Shown: positions 52,928 through 61,889 of the stretch, one piece after another
How the letters are laid out: every line of letters starts with the position of its first letter
How positions within the stretch are numbered: the stretch's first letter is position 1
DNA from: Rhodobacteraceae bacterium HTCC2150
GTDB taxonomy: Bacteria > Pseudomonadota > Alphaproteobacteria > Rhodobacterales > Rhodobacteraceae
NCBI GenBank assembly: GCA_000169395.1
Contig: AAXZ01000009.1
Location: 1-64,000, forward strand
Direction: 5' to 3'
DNA length: 64,000 nt
Translations under genes and position numbers: made by a program
Notes under the pieces: generated by a model
The model's database searches: none
Seen by the model: the letters and a program-made list of their open reading frames with translations, nothing else
What the model was told of the DNA's origin: nothing

Positions 52928-53562
52928 GCGGTGAGCAAAACTTTTGGTCCCGCCGTCGTGCGGGCGTAGCTGCTGAAGCAGAAGAGAAAGCCGCCGAACT
53001 AGAGGCGCGGGCGGTTGCCAAAGATCATGCCGTCTTAGAGGAAAAAACCGACGGCGAAATTCTGGAAGAACTGGAATTGCCGGATCCAGAAACATTGGAA
53101 AAAGGCGACGATTTTTCTGTGTTTATGGCCAAGGCTGTACCGGATCGTATTCGCCGCCGTGCATTGCGCCAATTGTGGCGCAGCAATCCCGTGTTAGCGA
53201 ATGTTGATATGTTGGTCGATTATGGCGAAGATTTCACCGATACAGCAATGGCTATAGAAAATATTCAAACGGCTTATCAAGTTGGCAAAGGCATGTTGAA
53301 ACATGTTGAGGAAATGGCGCGTCAAGAAGAGTTGCGTGAAAATCCACCACAGCCCGAAGAGGCGTCGGATGATACTGACCCCAATGAAGATGACATTGAA
53401 CAAGACGAACCAGCCGAAGACGATGTTTTGGTTGCCGATGCGGAACAAGACATAGACGCTGAAGTTCAAGAACCCGATATATTTGAGCCGGAAGAGACGC
53501 AGGCATATGCCGCACCAACGCCGCGCCGGATGAAATTCCGTAAAGAGGAGCGTGCTGCATGA
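52924..53562 (+). CDS. DUF3306 domain protein
   Basis: A 212-residue protein that starts at TTG (52924), overlapping the DUF3305 stop and preceded by AAGGAGA. It opens SGEQNFWSRRRAGVAAE and contains MAKAVPDRIRRRALRQLWRS, the DUF3306 signature, then a long acidic, disordered tail (about residues 140-200). Like DUF3305 it is a formate dehydrogenase accessory of unknown mechanism. Its stop overlaps the TorD gene (ATGA). Confidence 0.8.
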   Translation: MSGEQNFWSRRRAGVAAEAEEKAAELEARAVAKDHAVLEEKTDGEILEELELPDPETLEKGDDFSVFMAKAVPDRIRRRALRQLWRSNPVLANVDMLVDYGEDFTDTAMAIENIQTAYQVGKGMLKHVEEMARQEELRENPPQPEEASDDTDPNEDDIEQDEPAEDDVLVADAEQDIDAEVQEPDIFEPEETQAYAAPTPRRMKFRKEERAA

Positions 53563-54164
53563 ATGCTGCCGTAGACATAGAAGTAGCACAAGAAGATCGT
53601 TTGCGTGCAGATCTGTATAATTTTCTGGGTCTGATGTTTTCAGGACCCCCTGATCAACTTTTGCTTGATCAATGTGCGGGCCTTTCAGGGGACACCAGTG
53701 ATTTAGGACAAGCAATCGCAGGCCTTTCTCGGGTGGCAAAAGCCAGTAAACCAAAAAAGGTAGAAAGCGAATTTAACGCACTGTTCATTGGTCTTGGGCG
53801 GGGTGAGTTATTGCCTTATGCCAGTTATTATCTAACCGGCTTTTTGAACGAAAAACCCTTGGCGACATTGCGTAACGACATGGCGGTGCGTGGTATAACG
53901 CGGGCCGAAAATGTTTATGAGCCAGAAGACAACATCGCGTCCCTTATGGAAATGATGGGCGGTATGATTGTTGGGCGTTTCGGCGCACCAGCCTCGCAAA
54001 GCGATCAGAAGAATTTTTTCAACAAACATATTGCTCCATGGGCGGGGCATTTCTTTTCAGATTTGGAAGCGGCAAAGAATTCAATTCTTTATGCCTCACT
54101 CGGCAGTGTGGGCCGTGCTTTCATGGAGATTGAGCGCGAGGCGTTCAGAATGACGTCGGCCTAA
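53559..54164 (+). CDS. TorD/DmsD-family chaperone for Tat-exported molybdo/tungsto-enzyme
   Basis: A 201-residue all-helical protein. YNFLGLMFSGPPDQLLL opens the fold, YASYYLTGFLNEKPLATLRN and YEPEDNIASLMEMMGGMI carry the E-P-x-D-(H/N)-I-A motif diagnostic of TorD-like chaperones, and WAGHFFSDLEAAKNSILY closes it. These proteins bind the Tat signal of a pterin enzyme and hold it until the cofactor is inserted. The client is presumably the FdhA encoded downstream. It is coupled to DUF3306. Confidence 0.85.
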   Translation: MNAAVDIEVAQEDRLRADLYNFLGLMFSGPPDQLLLDQCAGLSGDTSDLGQAIAGLSRVAKASKPKKVESEFNALFIGLGRGELLPYASYYLTGFLNEKPLATLRNDMAVRGITRAENVYEPEDNIASLMEMMGGMIVGRFGAPASQSDQKNFFNKHIAPWAGHFFSDLEAAKNSILYASLGSVGRAFMEIEREAFRMTSA

Positions 54165-54178
54165 CGGCCAACGGAACC

Positions 54179-54194
54179 GACGAGGATGCTCGTC
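54179..54194 (+). other. Small hairpin before the Tat-leader gene
   Basis: GACGAG and CTCGTC pair around a four-base loop, 20 bp before the strong AGGGAGGGAG ribosome site of the next gene. It could affect expression of the fdh genes relative to the accessory genes. Confidence 0.3.
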
Positions 54195-54217
54195 ACAACT
54201 AGGGAGGGAGACATCCC

Positions 54218-54406
54218 ATGACTAAGAAAACAGACGGTGGAAACCGACGTGATTTTCTAAAGATGGCCGGAGCTACCGCGCCAATTGCCGCCGTAGCACT
54301 TGCTGGTGGCACAACGACAGCAGAGGCAGCACCCGCTGATCCTTTGTCTGACAAAATGCAAGACACCGCACATGTTCGTGCATACCTCGAAAGCGCCCGT
54401 TTCTAG
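54218..54406 (+). CDS. Small twin-arginine leader protein of the formate dehydrogenase locus
   Basis: A 62-residue protein with the Tat signal GNRRDFLKMAGATAPIAAVA and a short mature part of some 25 residues (APADPLSDKMQDTAHVRAYL). It is too small to be an enzyme. AGGGAGGGAG lies just upstream. Similar mini Tat proteins occur directly ahead of fdhA in related loci; a role as an export escort or a tiny subunit is possible (inference). Confidence 0.75.
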   Translation: MTKKTDGGNRRDFLKMAGATAPIAAVALAGGTTTAEAAPADPLSDKMQDTAHVRAYLESARF

Positions 54407-54519
54407 GACGTTTTCATTCAAGACCTTTAGACGACTGGTTGCGTGACGCCCGACTGTCTGAAGTTAAAAAGTAACCAAGCAAGCTGGGAATTTCTCATGC
54501 TAGCAAGGGAGGAACTACA

Positions 54520-57414
54520 ATGCTAAGGAAAAAGACCAACGGGGTTGCGCGACGCCCCCAGCGGACCGGTATCCTGTCTGACATGGCAGAAAAATCTGTC
54601 GATCGACGTGCGTTTTTGCGCGGATCTGGACTGGCCATCGGCGGCTTAGTGGCAATTTCAGCTACAGGTGGCTCTGTCACCCAAGCTTCGGCCCAAACAG
54701 CAGCAGATGGTGCTGTTGAAACAATTAAATCAGTCTGTACCCACTGTTCTGTCGGTTGCACCGTCATAGCAGAAGTCAGCAATGGCGTTTGGACAGGTCA
54801 AGAACCTGGTTGGGACAGCCCCTTTAACCTTGGTGCGCACTGCGCCAAAGGTGCATCGGTACGCGAACACGCCCACGGCGAGCGTCGTCTAAAATATCCG
54901 ATGAAAAAAGAAAACGGCGAATGGAAGCGTATCAGCTGGGAAACAGCGATCGACGAAATTGGCGATGGCATGATGCAAATGCGCGAAGAAAGTGGACCGG
55001 ATTCGGTTTATTGGCTTGGCTCAGCGAAACACAGCAACGAACAAGCTTATTTGTTCCGCAAATTCGCAGCTTATTGGGGAACGAACAACGTCGATCACCA
55101 AGCACGTATTTGTCACTCGACGACCGTTGCTGGTGTAGCAAATACATGGGGCTACGGCGCCATGACCAACAGCTACAATGACATCCACAATTCGAAATCC
55201 ATTTTCATTATTGGTGGTAACCCAGCCGAAGCGCACCCTGTTTCGCTGTTGCACCTTTTGAAAGCCAAAGAGCAAAACAACGCGCCAGTGATTGTTTGTG
55301 ATCCTCGCTTTACACGTACCGCAGCGCATGCTGACGAATACGTGCGTTTCCGTCCGGGCTCGGATGTTGCGTTGGTCTGGGGTATTCTGTGGCATATCTT
55401 TGAAAACGGTTGGGAAGACAAAGAGTTCATCCGCACCCGTGTTTGGGGCATGGATCAAATTCAGGAAGAAGTTCGCAAATGGAACCCTGAAGAAGTTGAA
55501 CGCGTCACCGGCGCACCTGGCGAGCAATTGCGCCGCGTTGCACGTACCTTGGCAAACAACCGTCCGGGCACTGTAATTTGGTGTATGGGTGGCACGCAGC
55601 ACACGAACGGTAACAACAACACACGTGCATATTGTGTCCTTCAGTTGGCTTTGGGCAACATGGGTACATCTGGTGGCGGTACAAACATTTTCCGCGGCCA
55701 CGACAACGTGCAAGGTGCAACCGACTTGGGCGTTCTTTCACACACATTGCCAGGTTATTATGGCTTGTCAGCAGGCGCTTGGGCCCACTGGGGACGTGTA
55801 TGGGAAGAAGATGCGGATTGGCTGAAGGGTCAGTTTGCGATGACCAAAGGTGCCGATGGCAAAGACAAATCTTTGCAGCAACTGACGGGTATACCTGTTT
55901 CGCGCTGGATTGATGGTGTGCTTGAGGACAATGAAAACACCGACAACCCGAACCCAGTCCGGGCGATGGTTTTCTGGGGTCACGCACCGAATTCACAGAC
56001 CCGTATGAAGGAAATGAAAACAGCAATGGAAAAGCTGGATATGTTGGTCGTTGTTGACCCTTATCCAACGGTGTCTGCTGTGCTTCATGATCGTGAAGAC
56101 GGCGTATATTTGTTGCCGGCTTGTACCCAGTTTGAAACTCGTGGCTCTGTCACGGCGTCAAACCGGTCTTTCCAGTGGCGTGATCGCGTTGTTGAGCCTT
56201 TGTTTGAAAGCAAACCTGATCAAGACATTATGGCAATGTTTGCAAACAAATTTGGTTGGGGCGATCGTCTACTTCGCAACATCGAAATGGAAGCGGAAAA
56301 CGTGCCAAACGTTGAAAGCATCACGCGTGAGTTGAACAAAGGTCTATGGACCATTGGTTACACTGGCCAAAGCCCAGAGCGGATCAAACTTCACATGGAA
56401 AACCAGCATACCTTTGATCGCACGACTTTGCAGGCCATTGGTGGCCCAGCAGATGGTGACTATTACGGGATGCCTTGGCCATGTTGGGGTACACCTGAGA
56501 TGAAGCATCCAGGCACGCCAAACCTTTACGACATGTCAAAACGTGTCTCAGAAGGTGGTCTAACGTTCCGCGCCCGTTTTGGTGTTGAGCGTGATGGTGA
56601 CAACTTGTTGGCAGAAGGCGTTTACAGCAAGGATTCAGACATCCAAGACGGATATCCCGAATTCACGATGCAAATGCTGATGGACCTTGGTTGGGACAGT
56701 GAGTTGACGGCAGAAGAACGTGCATCAATTGATGCCGTGGCTGGGCCTAAGACCAACTGGAAAACCGACCTTTCAGGCGGTATCCAGCGGGTAGCGATTG
56801 CGCATGAATGTGCGCCATTCGGTAACGCCAAAGCGCGGGCTGTTGTCTGGACATTCCCAGATCCAGTTCCACTTCACCGTGAGCCACTCTATACCAACCG
56901 TCGTGATCTGGTTGAGGATTATCCAACATATGAGGATCGGAAATTCTATCGTCTTCCGACCATGTATGCGTCAATCCAAAAACAGGATTTCAGCAAAGAG
57001 TATCCGATGATCCTGACCTCTGGTCGTTTGGTCGAATATGAAGGTGGTGGTGATGAAAGTCGTTCCAACCCATGGCTTGCCGAACTTCAGCAGGACATGT
57101 TCGTTGAGATCAACACGCGTGACGCCAACAATCTAGGTGTACGTGATGGTGCACAGGTTTGGGTCGAAGGCGCCGAAGGGTCCAAGGTCAAAGTTATGGC
57201 CATGGTAACGGAACGTGTCGGTGAAGGCGTTGCCTTTATGCCATTCCACTTTGGTGGTCATTTCGAAGGTAAGGACTTGAGGGATAAATATCCTGATGGC
57301 GCCGATCCTTATGTGTTGGGCGAAAGCGCAAACACAGCGATGACATATGGCTATGACTCGGTCACACAAATGCAAGAGAGTAAGTGTTCTCTTTGCAAAA
57401 TTTCAGCAGCATAA
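54520..57414 (+). CDS. fdhA: Formate dehydrogenase major (catalytic) subunit
   Basis: A 964-residue bis-pterin oxidoreductase. The Tat signal SVDRRAFLRGSGLA is at about residues 26-39. A 4Fe-4S cluster is bound by Cys73, Cys76, Cys80 and Cys108. The metal ligand is Cys198 in RICHSTT, with the catalytic His199 next to it, so this is a cysteine rather than selenocysteine enzyme. It oxidises formate to CO2 in the periplasm. The metal is Mo or W; the tungstate importer encoded just downstream favours W (inference). AGGGAGG precedes the ATG. The FdhB gene follows after 12 bp. Confidence 0.93.
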   Translation: MLRKKTNGVARRPQRTGILSDMAEKSVDRRAFLRGSGLAIGGLVAISATGGSVTQASAQTAADGAVETIKSVCTHCSVGCTVIAEVSNGVWTGQEPGWDSPFNLGAHCAKGASVREHAHGERRLKYPMKKENGEWKRISWETAIDEIGDGMMQMREESGPDSVYWLGSAKHSNEQAYLFRKFAAYWGTNNVDHQARICHSTTVAGVANTWGYGAMTNSYNDIHNSKSIFIIGGNPAEAHPVSLLHLLKAKEQNNAPVIVCDPRFTRTAAHADEYVRFRPGSDVALVWGILWHIFENGWEDKEFIRTRVWGMDQIQEEVRKWNPEEVERVTGAPGEQLRRVARTLANNRPGTVIWCMGGTQHTNGNNNTRAYCVLQLALGNMGTSGGGTNIFRGHDNVQGATDLGVLSHTLPGYYGLSAGAWAHWGRVWEEDADWLKGQFAMTKGADGKDKSLQQLTGIPVSRWIDGVLEDNENTDNPNPVRAMVFWGHAPNSQTRMKEMKTAMEKLDMLVVVDPYPTVSAVLHDREDGVYLLPACTQFETRGSVTASNRSFQWRDRVVEPLFESKPDQDIMAMFANKFGWGDRLLRNIEMEAENVPNVESITRELNKGLWTIGYTGQSPERIKLHMENQHTFDRTTLQAIGGPADGDYYGMPWPCWGTPEMKHPGTPNLYDMSKRVSEGGLTFRARFGVERDGDNLLAEGVYSKDSDIQDGYPEFTMQMLMDLGWDSELTAEERASIDAVAGPKTNWKTDLSGGIQRVAIAHECAPFGNAKARAVVWTFPDPVPLHREPLYTNRRDLVEDYPTYEDRKFYRLPTMYASIQKQDFSKEYPMILTSGRLVEYEGGGDESRSNPWLAELQQDMFVEINTRDANNLGVRDGAQVWVEGAEGSKVKVMAMVTERVGEGVAFMPFHFGGHFEGKDLRDKYPDGADPYVLGESANTAMTYGYDSVTQMQESKCSLCKISAA

Positions 57415-57426
57415 GGAGAGTAAAGA

Positions 57427-58020
57427 ATGGCAAGAGCAAAGTTTCTCGTCGACGCCGAACGCTGCATTGAATGCAACGCTTGTGTCACTGCCTGTAAGAA
57501 CGAGCATGAAGTGCCTTGGGGCATCAACCGCCGGAAAGTTGTCACGATCAATGACGGCTCACCGGGTGAACGGTCGATTTCCGTGGCCTGTATGCATTGT
57601 TCTGATGCGCCCTGTATGGCGGTCTGCCCTGTAGACTGTTTTTACCAAAGCGAAGAAGGCGTGGTTCTCCACTCCAAAGACCTTTGTATTGGTTGCGGAT
57701 ATTGCTTCTATGCGTGTCCGTTCGGTGCGCCTCAATATCCACAGGCTGGTAACTTCGGCTCACGTGGCAAGATGGACAAATGTACCTTCTGTGCTGGTGG
57801 ACCTGAAGAAAACCACTCTACAGCTGAGTTCGCCAAATATGGTCGCAACCGGATCGCCGAAGGCAAATTGCCTATCTGCGCCGAAATGTGTTCAACCAAG
57901 GCGCTGTTGGCGGGTGATGGCGACATCGTTTCAGGCATCTACCGCGAACGTGTAGTTGCACGTGGTTTCGGTTCTGGCGCTTGGGGCTGGGGTACAGCCT
58001 ATAACCAAAAAGGCGGTTGA
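57427..58020 (+). CDS. fdhB: Formate dehydrogenase iron-sulfur (beta) subunit
   Basis: A 197-residue electron-transfer subunit. Sixteen cysteines form four 4Fe-4S sites: CIECNACVTAC (13-23), CMHCSDAPCMAVC (55 onward), CIGCGYCFYAC (near 87-97), and the CTFC/CAEMC pair nearer the end. This is the FDH3/FdnH-like arrangement that relays electrons from FdhA to the membrane cytochrome. It lacks its own signal and is probably exported with FdhA. AAGGAGAG precedes the ATG. Confidence 0.93.
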   Translation: MARAKFLVDAERCIECNACVTACKNEHEVPWGINRRKVVTINDGSPGERSISVACMHCSDAPCMAVCPVDCFYQSEEGVVLHSKDLCIGCGYCFYACPFGAPQYPQAGNFGSRGKMDKCTFCAGGPEENHSTAEFAKYGRNRIAEGKLPICAEMCSTKALLAGDGDIVSGIYRERVVARGFGSGAWGWGTAYNQKGG

Positions 58021-58048
58021 TCCGTTCTCTTGGTAAACGTTAACGAAG

Positions 58049-58076
58049 AGGGCGATCCAAACGAGTCGCCCTTTTT
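58049..58076 (+). terminator. Intrinsic terminator/attenuator between fdhB and fdhC
   Basis: AGGGCGA and TCGCCCT form a 7-bp stem around a 10-base loop, followed by a run of T. It lies in the 82-bp gap and probably reduces transcription into fdhC and the tup genes. Confidence 0.7.
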
Positions 58077-58102
58077 AACCACTAACACAATTAGGAATTA
58101 AC

Positions 58103-59299
58103 ATGTTTCGTGCTCTGCTCGCCTTGATGCTAACCCTGTCTTTTCTTTCGACAGCACAGGCGCAAGATAATCCAACGCCAGATCGCTCGGCGACAGGTGG
58201 TGCGCAAACATTGGCTGATATTCTGGCCCGCCAAAATGGCGAAAACGTCGACAATGATTTTCGCAGCAGTGTTACAGGTAATCCTGAAAACGCCGCTGAC
58301 ATGAATGGCCAATTGGGCACACTTGGGGGCGCATCTGACCCCGATCTATGGCGCGCGTTTCGTTTTGGATCCGCAGATATCACAGCATCAAATAATGGGC
58401 CCGCTGCAACCACTTTGGTTCAAGACGGCGGGATGAAATGGCTAAAACTTCGCGAGGGGCCATTGGCCACATATGGCGGGTACTTATTATTGGCGACCCT
58501 TGCATTATTGGCGTTGTTCTATCTCATTCGCGGTCGAATTAAGATTGACGGCGAAAAAACTGGCAACAAAATAACGCGGTTCAAGGCGATTGAACGCTTT
58601 GGTCATTGGCTGTTGGCAGGTTCGTTCATTTTGCTTGGTTTAACGGGCATAATTTCGTTGTTCGGTCGCAAGGTTCTAATTCCCGCATTTGGGCATGAAA
58701 CCTTCGCTTTCTTAGCCATCGGTTCAAAATGGATACACAACAATGTCTCATGGGCCTTTATGTTGGGCCTAGCGATGATTTTTGTCATGTGGGTTATTCA
58801 TAATTTGCCAGACCGAACAGACATCAACTGGTTGCTGAAAGGCGGCGGAATATTCACTAAAGGTCACCCACCGGCCAAGAAATTCAACGCGGGTCAAAAG
58901 ATGATCTTTTGGTCTGTAATTTTGCTGGGCGCGTCGATCTCTGTATCCGGCCTTGCATTGTTGTTCCCGTTTGAAATCAACATGTTCAGCGCTACGTTCT
59001 ATAAGCTAAACTCACTGGGTATTTCCAGCGCGCTTGGATTAGGCGAGTTGCGAACGACACTGGCACCCCATGAGGAAATGCAATACGCACAGCTTTGGCA
59101 TGCGATGGTCAGCTTTGTATTGATGGCCATCATATTTGCGCATATTTATATCGGCACGGTCGGGATGGAAGGCGCCGCTGATGCAATGGTTTCAGGCGAC
59201 GTAGAGGAACAATGGGCGCGCGAGCACCACTCGATTTGGGCCGAAGAAGTAAGTGCAAAGAAACAATCCAAGAATGAAACCGCGACACCCGCCGAGTAG
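58103..59299 (+). CDS. fdhC: Formate dehydrogenase gamma subunit (cytochrome b556)
   Basis: A 398-residue membrane protein. Residues 1-20 are a signal peptide ending AQA, followed by a periplasmic stretch of about 95 residues and then five hydrophobic helices. Haem-ligand histidines are visible in FKAIERFGHWLLAGSFILLG and QLWHAMVSFVLMAIIFAHIY. It anchors the FDH complex and passes electrons to quinone. The N-terminal periplasmic extension is longer than in E. coli FdnI (about 217 residues) but usual for this group. Confidence 0.9.
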   Translation: MFRALLALMLTLSFLSTAQAQDNPTPDRSATGGAQTLADILARQNGENVDNDFRSSVTGNPENAADMNGQLGTLGGASDPDLWRAFRFGSADITASNNGPAATTLVQDGGMKWLKLREGPLATYGGYLLLATLALLALFYLIRGRIKIDGEKTGNKITRFKAIERFGHWLLAGSFILLGLTGIISLFGRKVLIPAFGHETFAFLAIGSKWIHNNVSWAFMLGLAMIFVMWVIHNLPDRTDINWLLKGGGIFTKGHPPAKKFNAGQKMIFWSVILLGASISVSGLALLFPFEINMFSATFYKLNSLGISSALGLGELRTTLAPHEEMQYAQLWHAMVSFVLMAIIFAHIYIGTVGMEGAADAMVSGDVEEQWAREHHSIWAEEVSAKKQSKNETATPAE

Positions 59300-59318
59300 G
59301 TGTTTGAGGAGAAGTAAA

Positions 59319-59447
59319 ATGAAATCAATGTTGATCGCCTTCGTGGCCATTGCTGTCATTGCTGTTGGATCAAACAGCTTTTTGGGCCAAGCTGGTTTTT
59401 CTAGCCAAGAAGCCGCAACAGGTACCGCTGTTCGTCTTGATAACTAA
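59319..59447 (+). CDS. 42-aa single-span membrane protein
   Basis: MKSMLIAFVAIAVIAVGSNS opens a 42-residue protein with one hydrophobic helix and a short polar tail (SSQEAATGTAVRLDN). TTGAGGAGAAG precedes the ATG, which makes expression likely. It sits 19 bp after fdhC and 30 bp before tupB, so it is probably a small subunit or assembly factor of the membrane complex, easily missed by annotation. Confidence 0.65.
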   Translation: MKSMLIAFVAIAVIAVGSNSFLGQAGFSSQEAATGTAVRLDN

Positions 59448-59477
59448 CGCTGCGCCGTACGTCAGGACCTTGTTGCA

Positions 59478-60182
59478 ATGAACGAAATCTGGGCCGGGCT
59501 GCAGGCCGCTCTTTTCCTTGTATTCACCTTAGATAAAGACTTGGTTGAAATCACGCTGCGCTCACTTCAGGTCAGCCTGTCAGCACTGGTGATTGCGTCG
59601 GCCATTGCTTTGCCATTTGGTACATGGTTGGCGATCCGCCGGTTTCGTTATCGCCGGGCGACAATTGCTGCATTAAATGCCTTGATGGGGCTACCGCCTG
59701 TTGTTGTTGGGTTGATTGTCTACTTACTGTTATCGCGATCCGGCCCGTTTGGCGTTCTTGGGCTGTTGTTTTCACCGACGGCCATGATCATTGCTCAGGT
59801 GATCATTATTGCGCCACTGATTGCGTCAATTACCCACCAGGCCATGCGCGAGCTTTGGGCCGAATACCATGATTTACTGATCTCGCTAAACACCACGAAA
59901 CGGCAACGTATTTTCACCCTGATCCGCGATGGAAAACGCGCGTTGCTTACCGCCGCATTGGCCGGTTTCGGCCGCGCCATTGGCGAGGTCGGCGCGATAA
60001 TGATTGTGGGTGGCAATATTGACCATGCAACACGTGTTCTAACAACCGCAATTGCGCTTGAAACTGGCAAAGGCGATTTTGCTTTGGCTCTTGGGTTGGG
60101 GTTTGTTCTTATCGCATTGGCAATGCTCGTGAACTTCGCAATCCACGCACTGTCTCGCACCGAACGTGAGGGCACATGGTAA
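59478..60182 (+). CDS. tupB: Tungstate ABC transporter permease
   Basis: A 234-residue permease with five or six hydrophobic helices. The segments LNALMGLPPVVVGLIVYLLL and FGRAIGEVGAIMIVGGNIDH are typical of TupB/WtpB-type tungstate permeases. It overlaps tupC by seven bases. With tupC and tupA it forms a complete importer. Confidence 0.88.
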   Translation: MNEIWAGLQAALFLVFTLDKDLVEITLRSLQVSLSALVIASAIALPFGTWLAIRRFRYRRATIAALNALMGLPPVVVGLIVYLLLSRSGPFGVLGLLFSPTAMIIAQVIIIAPLIASITHQAMRELWAEYHDLLISLNTTKRQRIFTLIRDGKRALLTAALAGFGRAIGEVGAIMIVGGNIDHATRVLTTAIALETGKGDFALALGLGFVLIALAMLVNFAIHALSRTEREGTW

Positions 60183-60892
60183 ATCCAACGATGTCGGCAA
60201 ATTTATCCCAGGTAATCGTCAAACGACGCGGTTCGGTTATTCTTGGACCCATTGAACTTACACTTGCACGTCAGGGTATAACCATTGTTCTTGGCCCAAA
60301 TGGCGCGGGAAAAACGACTTTGTTGAAGGTGTTGCATGGTGTTGAACGGATTTCTTCGGGATCTGTCGATTGGTCAGTTCCTGACGAATTAGCGCGCCAA
60401 TCACAGGCCTTTATCTTTCAAAAACCCACGATGTTACGCCGGTCTGTTCGTGAAAATCTTGCTTATCCATTGCAACTTTTGGACTACAAAAAGGCCGAGA
60501 TTGCTGAACGGGTTGCTTTGTGGGCGCATCGCATCGACCTAGGTGACATGCTTGATAGATCGGCCCCGCGTTTGTCCGGAGGCGAGCAGCAAAAACTGGC
60601 CTTAGCGCGCGCGTTAATCCGTGACCCGGACGTGTTGTTTTTGGATGAGCCTTGCGCCAATTTGGACGCGCGATCGACGCGTGAAATCGAAAAACTATTA
60701 GTAGATGCGCAAAGTTCCGGCACACGTATCATCATGACCACGCACAACATTGGCCAAGCACGCCGTCTGGCCAATGACGTTTTGTTTTTGTTGAACGGAA
60801 AATTGCACGAACAGGGCGCAGCCATGACCTTTTTCAAAGAGCCAAAAACACCAGAAGCTAAATCTTTCCTTGAAGGGGACATTGTCGAATGA
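60176..60892 (+). CDS. tupC: Tungstate ABC transporter ATP-binding protein
   Basis: A 238-residue ATPase with Walker A GPNGAGKTT near residue 40, signature LSGGEQQKLALARAL and Walker B VLFLDEPCANLD. There is no C-terminal mop (molybdate-binding) domain, as expected for TupC. Its stop overlaps the tupA start (ATGA). Confidence 0.88.
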   Translation: MVNPTMSANLSQVIVKRRGSVILGPIELTLARQGITIVLGPNGAGKTTLLKVLHGVERISSGSVDWSVPDELARQSQAFIFQKPTMLRRSVRENLAYPLQLLDYKKAEIAERVALWAHRIDLGDMLDRSAPRLSGGEQQKLALARALIRDPDVLFLDEPCANLDARSTREIEKLLVDAQSSGTRIIMTTHNIGQARRLANDVLFLLNGKLHEQGAAMTFFKEPKTPEAKSFLEGDIVE

Positions 60893-61692
60893 TCCGCATA
60901 CTTGCCATTTTCTGTATTCTTTTTAGCACCTCATTAAGGGCAGAAACGATCAAACTTGCCGTCACCACAAGTTTTCATAACTCAGGGCTTTCAGATATTC
61001 TTTTGCCCGAAATCTTAGCCGATACTGGGCTGGAAGTGCAGTTGCTGGTTGTTGGAACAGGGCAGGCGCTCCGTTTGGGTGAGGCAGGCGACGTGGATGC
61101 AATACTCGTTCATTCTAAACAAGCCGAGGTGGATTTTGTGGCCAATGGATTTGGAACGCACAGACGGGAAATTATGTACAATGATTTCGTTATTATTGGC
61201 CCCGCATCAGACCCTTCAAACATCCAAAATGCCCAAAGCGCAGATGCAGCACTTTCGCAAATTGCGTCGCACAAAGCGGCCTTTGTAAGTCGAGGCGATC
61301 AAAGTGGAACCCACAAAAAGGAACTGGGTTTGTGGCAGACTGCAAACCTTGATCCCGAAGCTTTTGGTGGCTGGTATCGCTCGGTTGGTTCCGGAATGGG
61401 CGCAAGTCTTAATATAGCATCCAGCATGAACGCCCATATCTTGTCAGATCGAGCGAGTTGGTTGAACTTCGGTAATAAAGGTGCGCTGGGGTTGCTGTTT
61501 TCAGGCGATCCCCAGTTAGCCAATCAATATGCCTATATTCCGGTGAATCCTGAACGACATAGACATGTAAACAGTTCAGCGACAATAATACTCGAAAAAT
61601 GGCTTACTTCGCGTGCTGCGGAACTTTTGATCAATGGTTATGAAATAGGGGGGCAGCCGCTTTTTGTATTCAATGCCTCTCCAACTCGCTAG
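60889..61692 (+). CDS. tupA: Tungstate-binding periplasmic protein
   Basis: A 267-residue receptor. Residues 1-18 are a signal peptide ending LRA. LAVTTSFHNSGLSDILLPEI carries the T-T-S-x-x-x-(S/T)-G-L motif that binds the oxyanion, and VSRGDQSGTHKKELGLW the second anion-contact loop. TupA proteins discriminate tungstate from molybdate with very high affinity. A transporter of this kind directly downstream of fdhCB supports a tungsten cofactor in FdhA (inference). Confidence 0.9.
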   Translation: MIRILAIFCILFSTSLRAETIKLAVTTSFHNSGLSDILLPEILADTGLEVQLLVVGTGQALRLGEAGDVDAILVHSKQAEVDFVANGFGTHRREIMYNDFVIIGPASDPSNIQNAQSADAALSQIASHKAAFVSRGDQSGTHKKELGLWQTANLDPEAFGGWYRSVGSGMGASLNIASSMNAHILSDRASWLNFGNKGALGLLFSGDPQLANQYAYIPVNPERHRHVNSSATIILEKWLTSRAAELLINGYEIGGQPLFVFNASPTR

Positions 61693-61772
61693 ATCGAGAG
61701 ATAGGAATGACTGAATACTCCTAGAATTGTAGACGCTTTGCTTGGTAATTCTGGAACCGAGGAGAGACGGAT

Positions 61773-61820
61773 ATGAACAAGAAAATGCGGTTTAATCACG
61801 AGCTGGACCTGTTTCCTTAA
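61773..61820 (+). other. 15-codon open frame with strong ribosome site
   Basis: MNKKMRFNHELDLFP follows GAGGAGAGACGGAT. The ribosome site is better than most in the window, yet the frame ends after 15 codons. It may be a leader peptide or the stub of a lost gene. Confidence 0.3.
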
Positions 61821-61853
61821 ACATATCCAAGTCATAAATAACATAATTTCGCC

Positions 61854-61889
61854 GTAAGCGGTGCGCAACGGTATCGAAACACCGCTTAC
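61854..61889. terminator. Stem-loop at the end of the secreted hypothetical gene
   Basis: GTAAGCGGTG and CACCGCTTAC form a perfect 10-bp stem with a 16-base loop, directly beyond the stop of the minus-strand gene at 61890. It can serve as a terminator for that gene and possibly for the plus strand. Confidence 0.45.

Noticed and set aside
55108-55116. Possible selenocysteine codon at the FdhA active site
   Set aside because: The metal-ligand position in RICHSTT is an ordinary Cys codon and no TGA interrupts the gene.
55021-55713. 230-codon minus-strand frame inside fdhA
   Set aside because: Antisense shadow of the catalytic subunit, with Cys/Val-rich composition and no start context.
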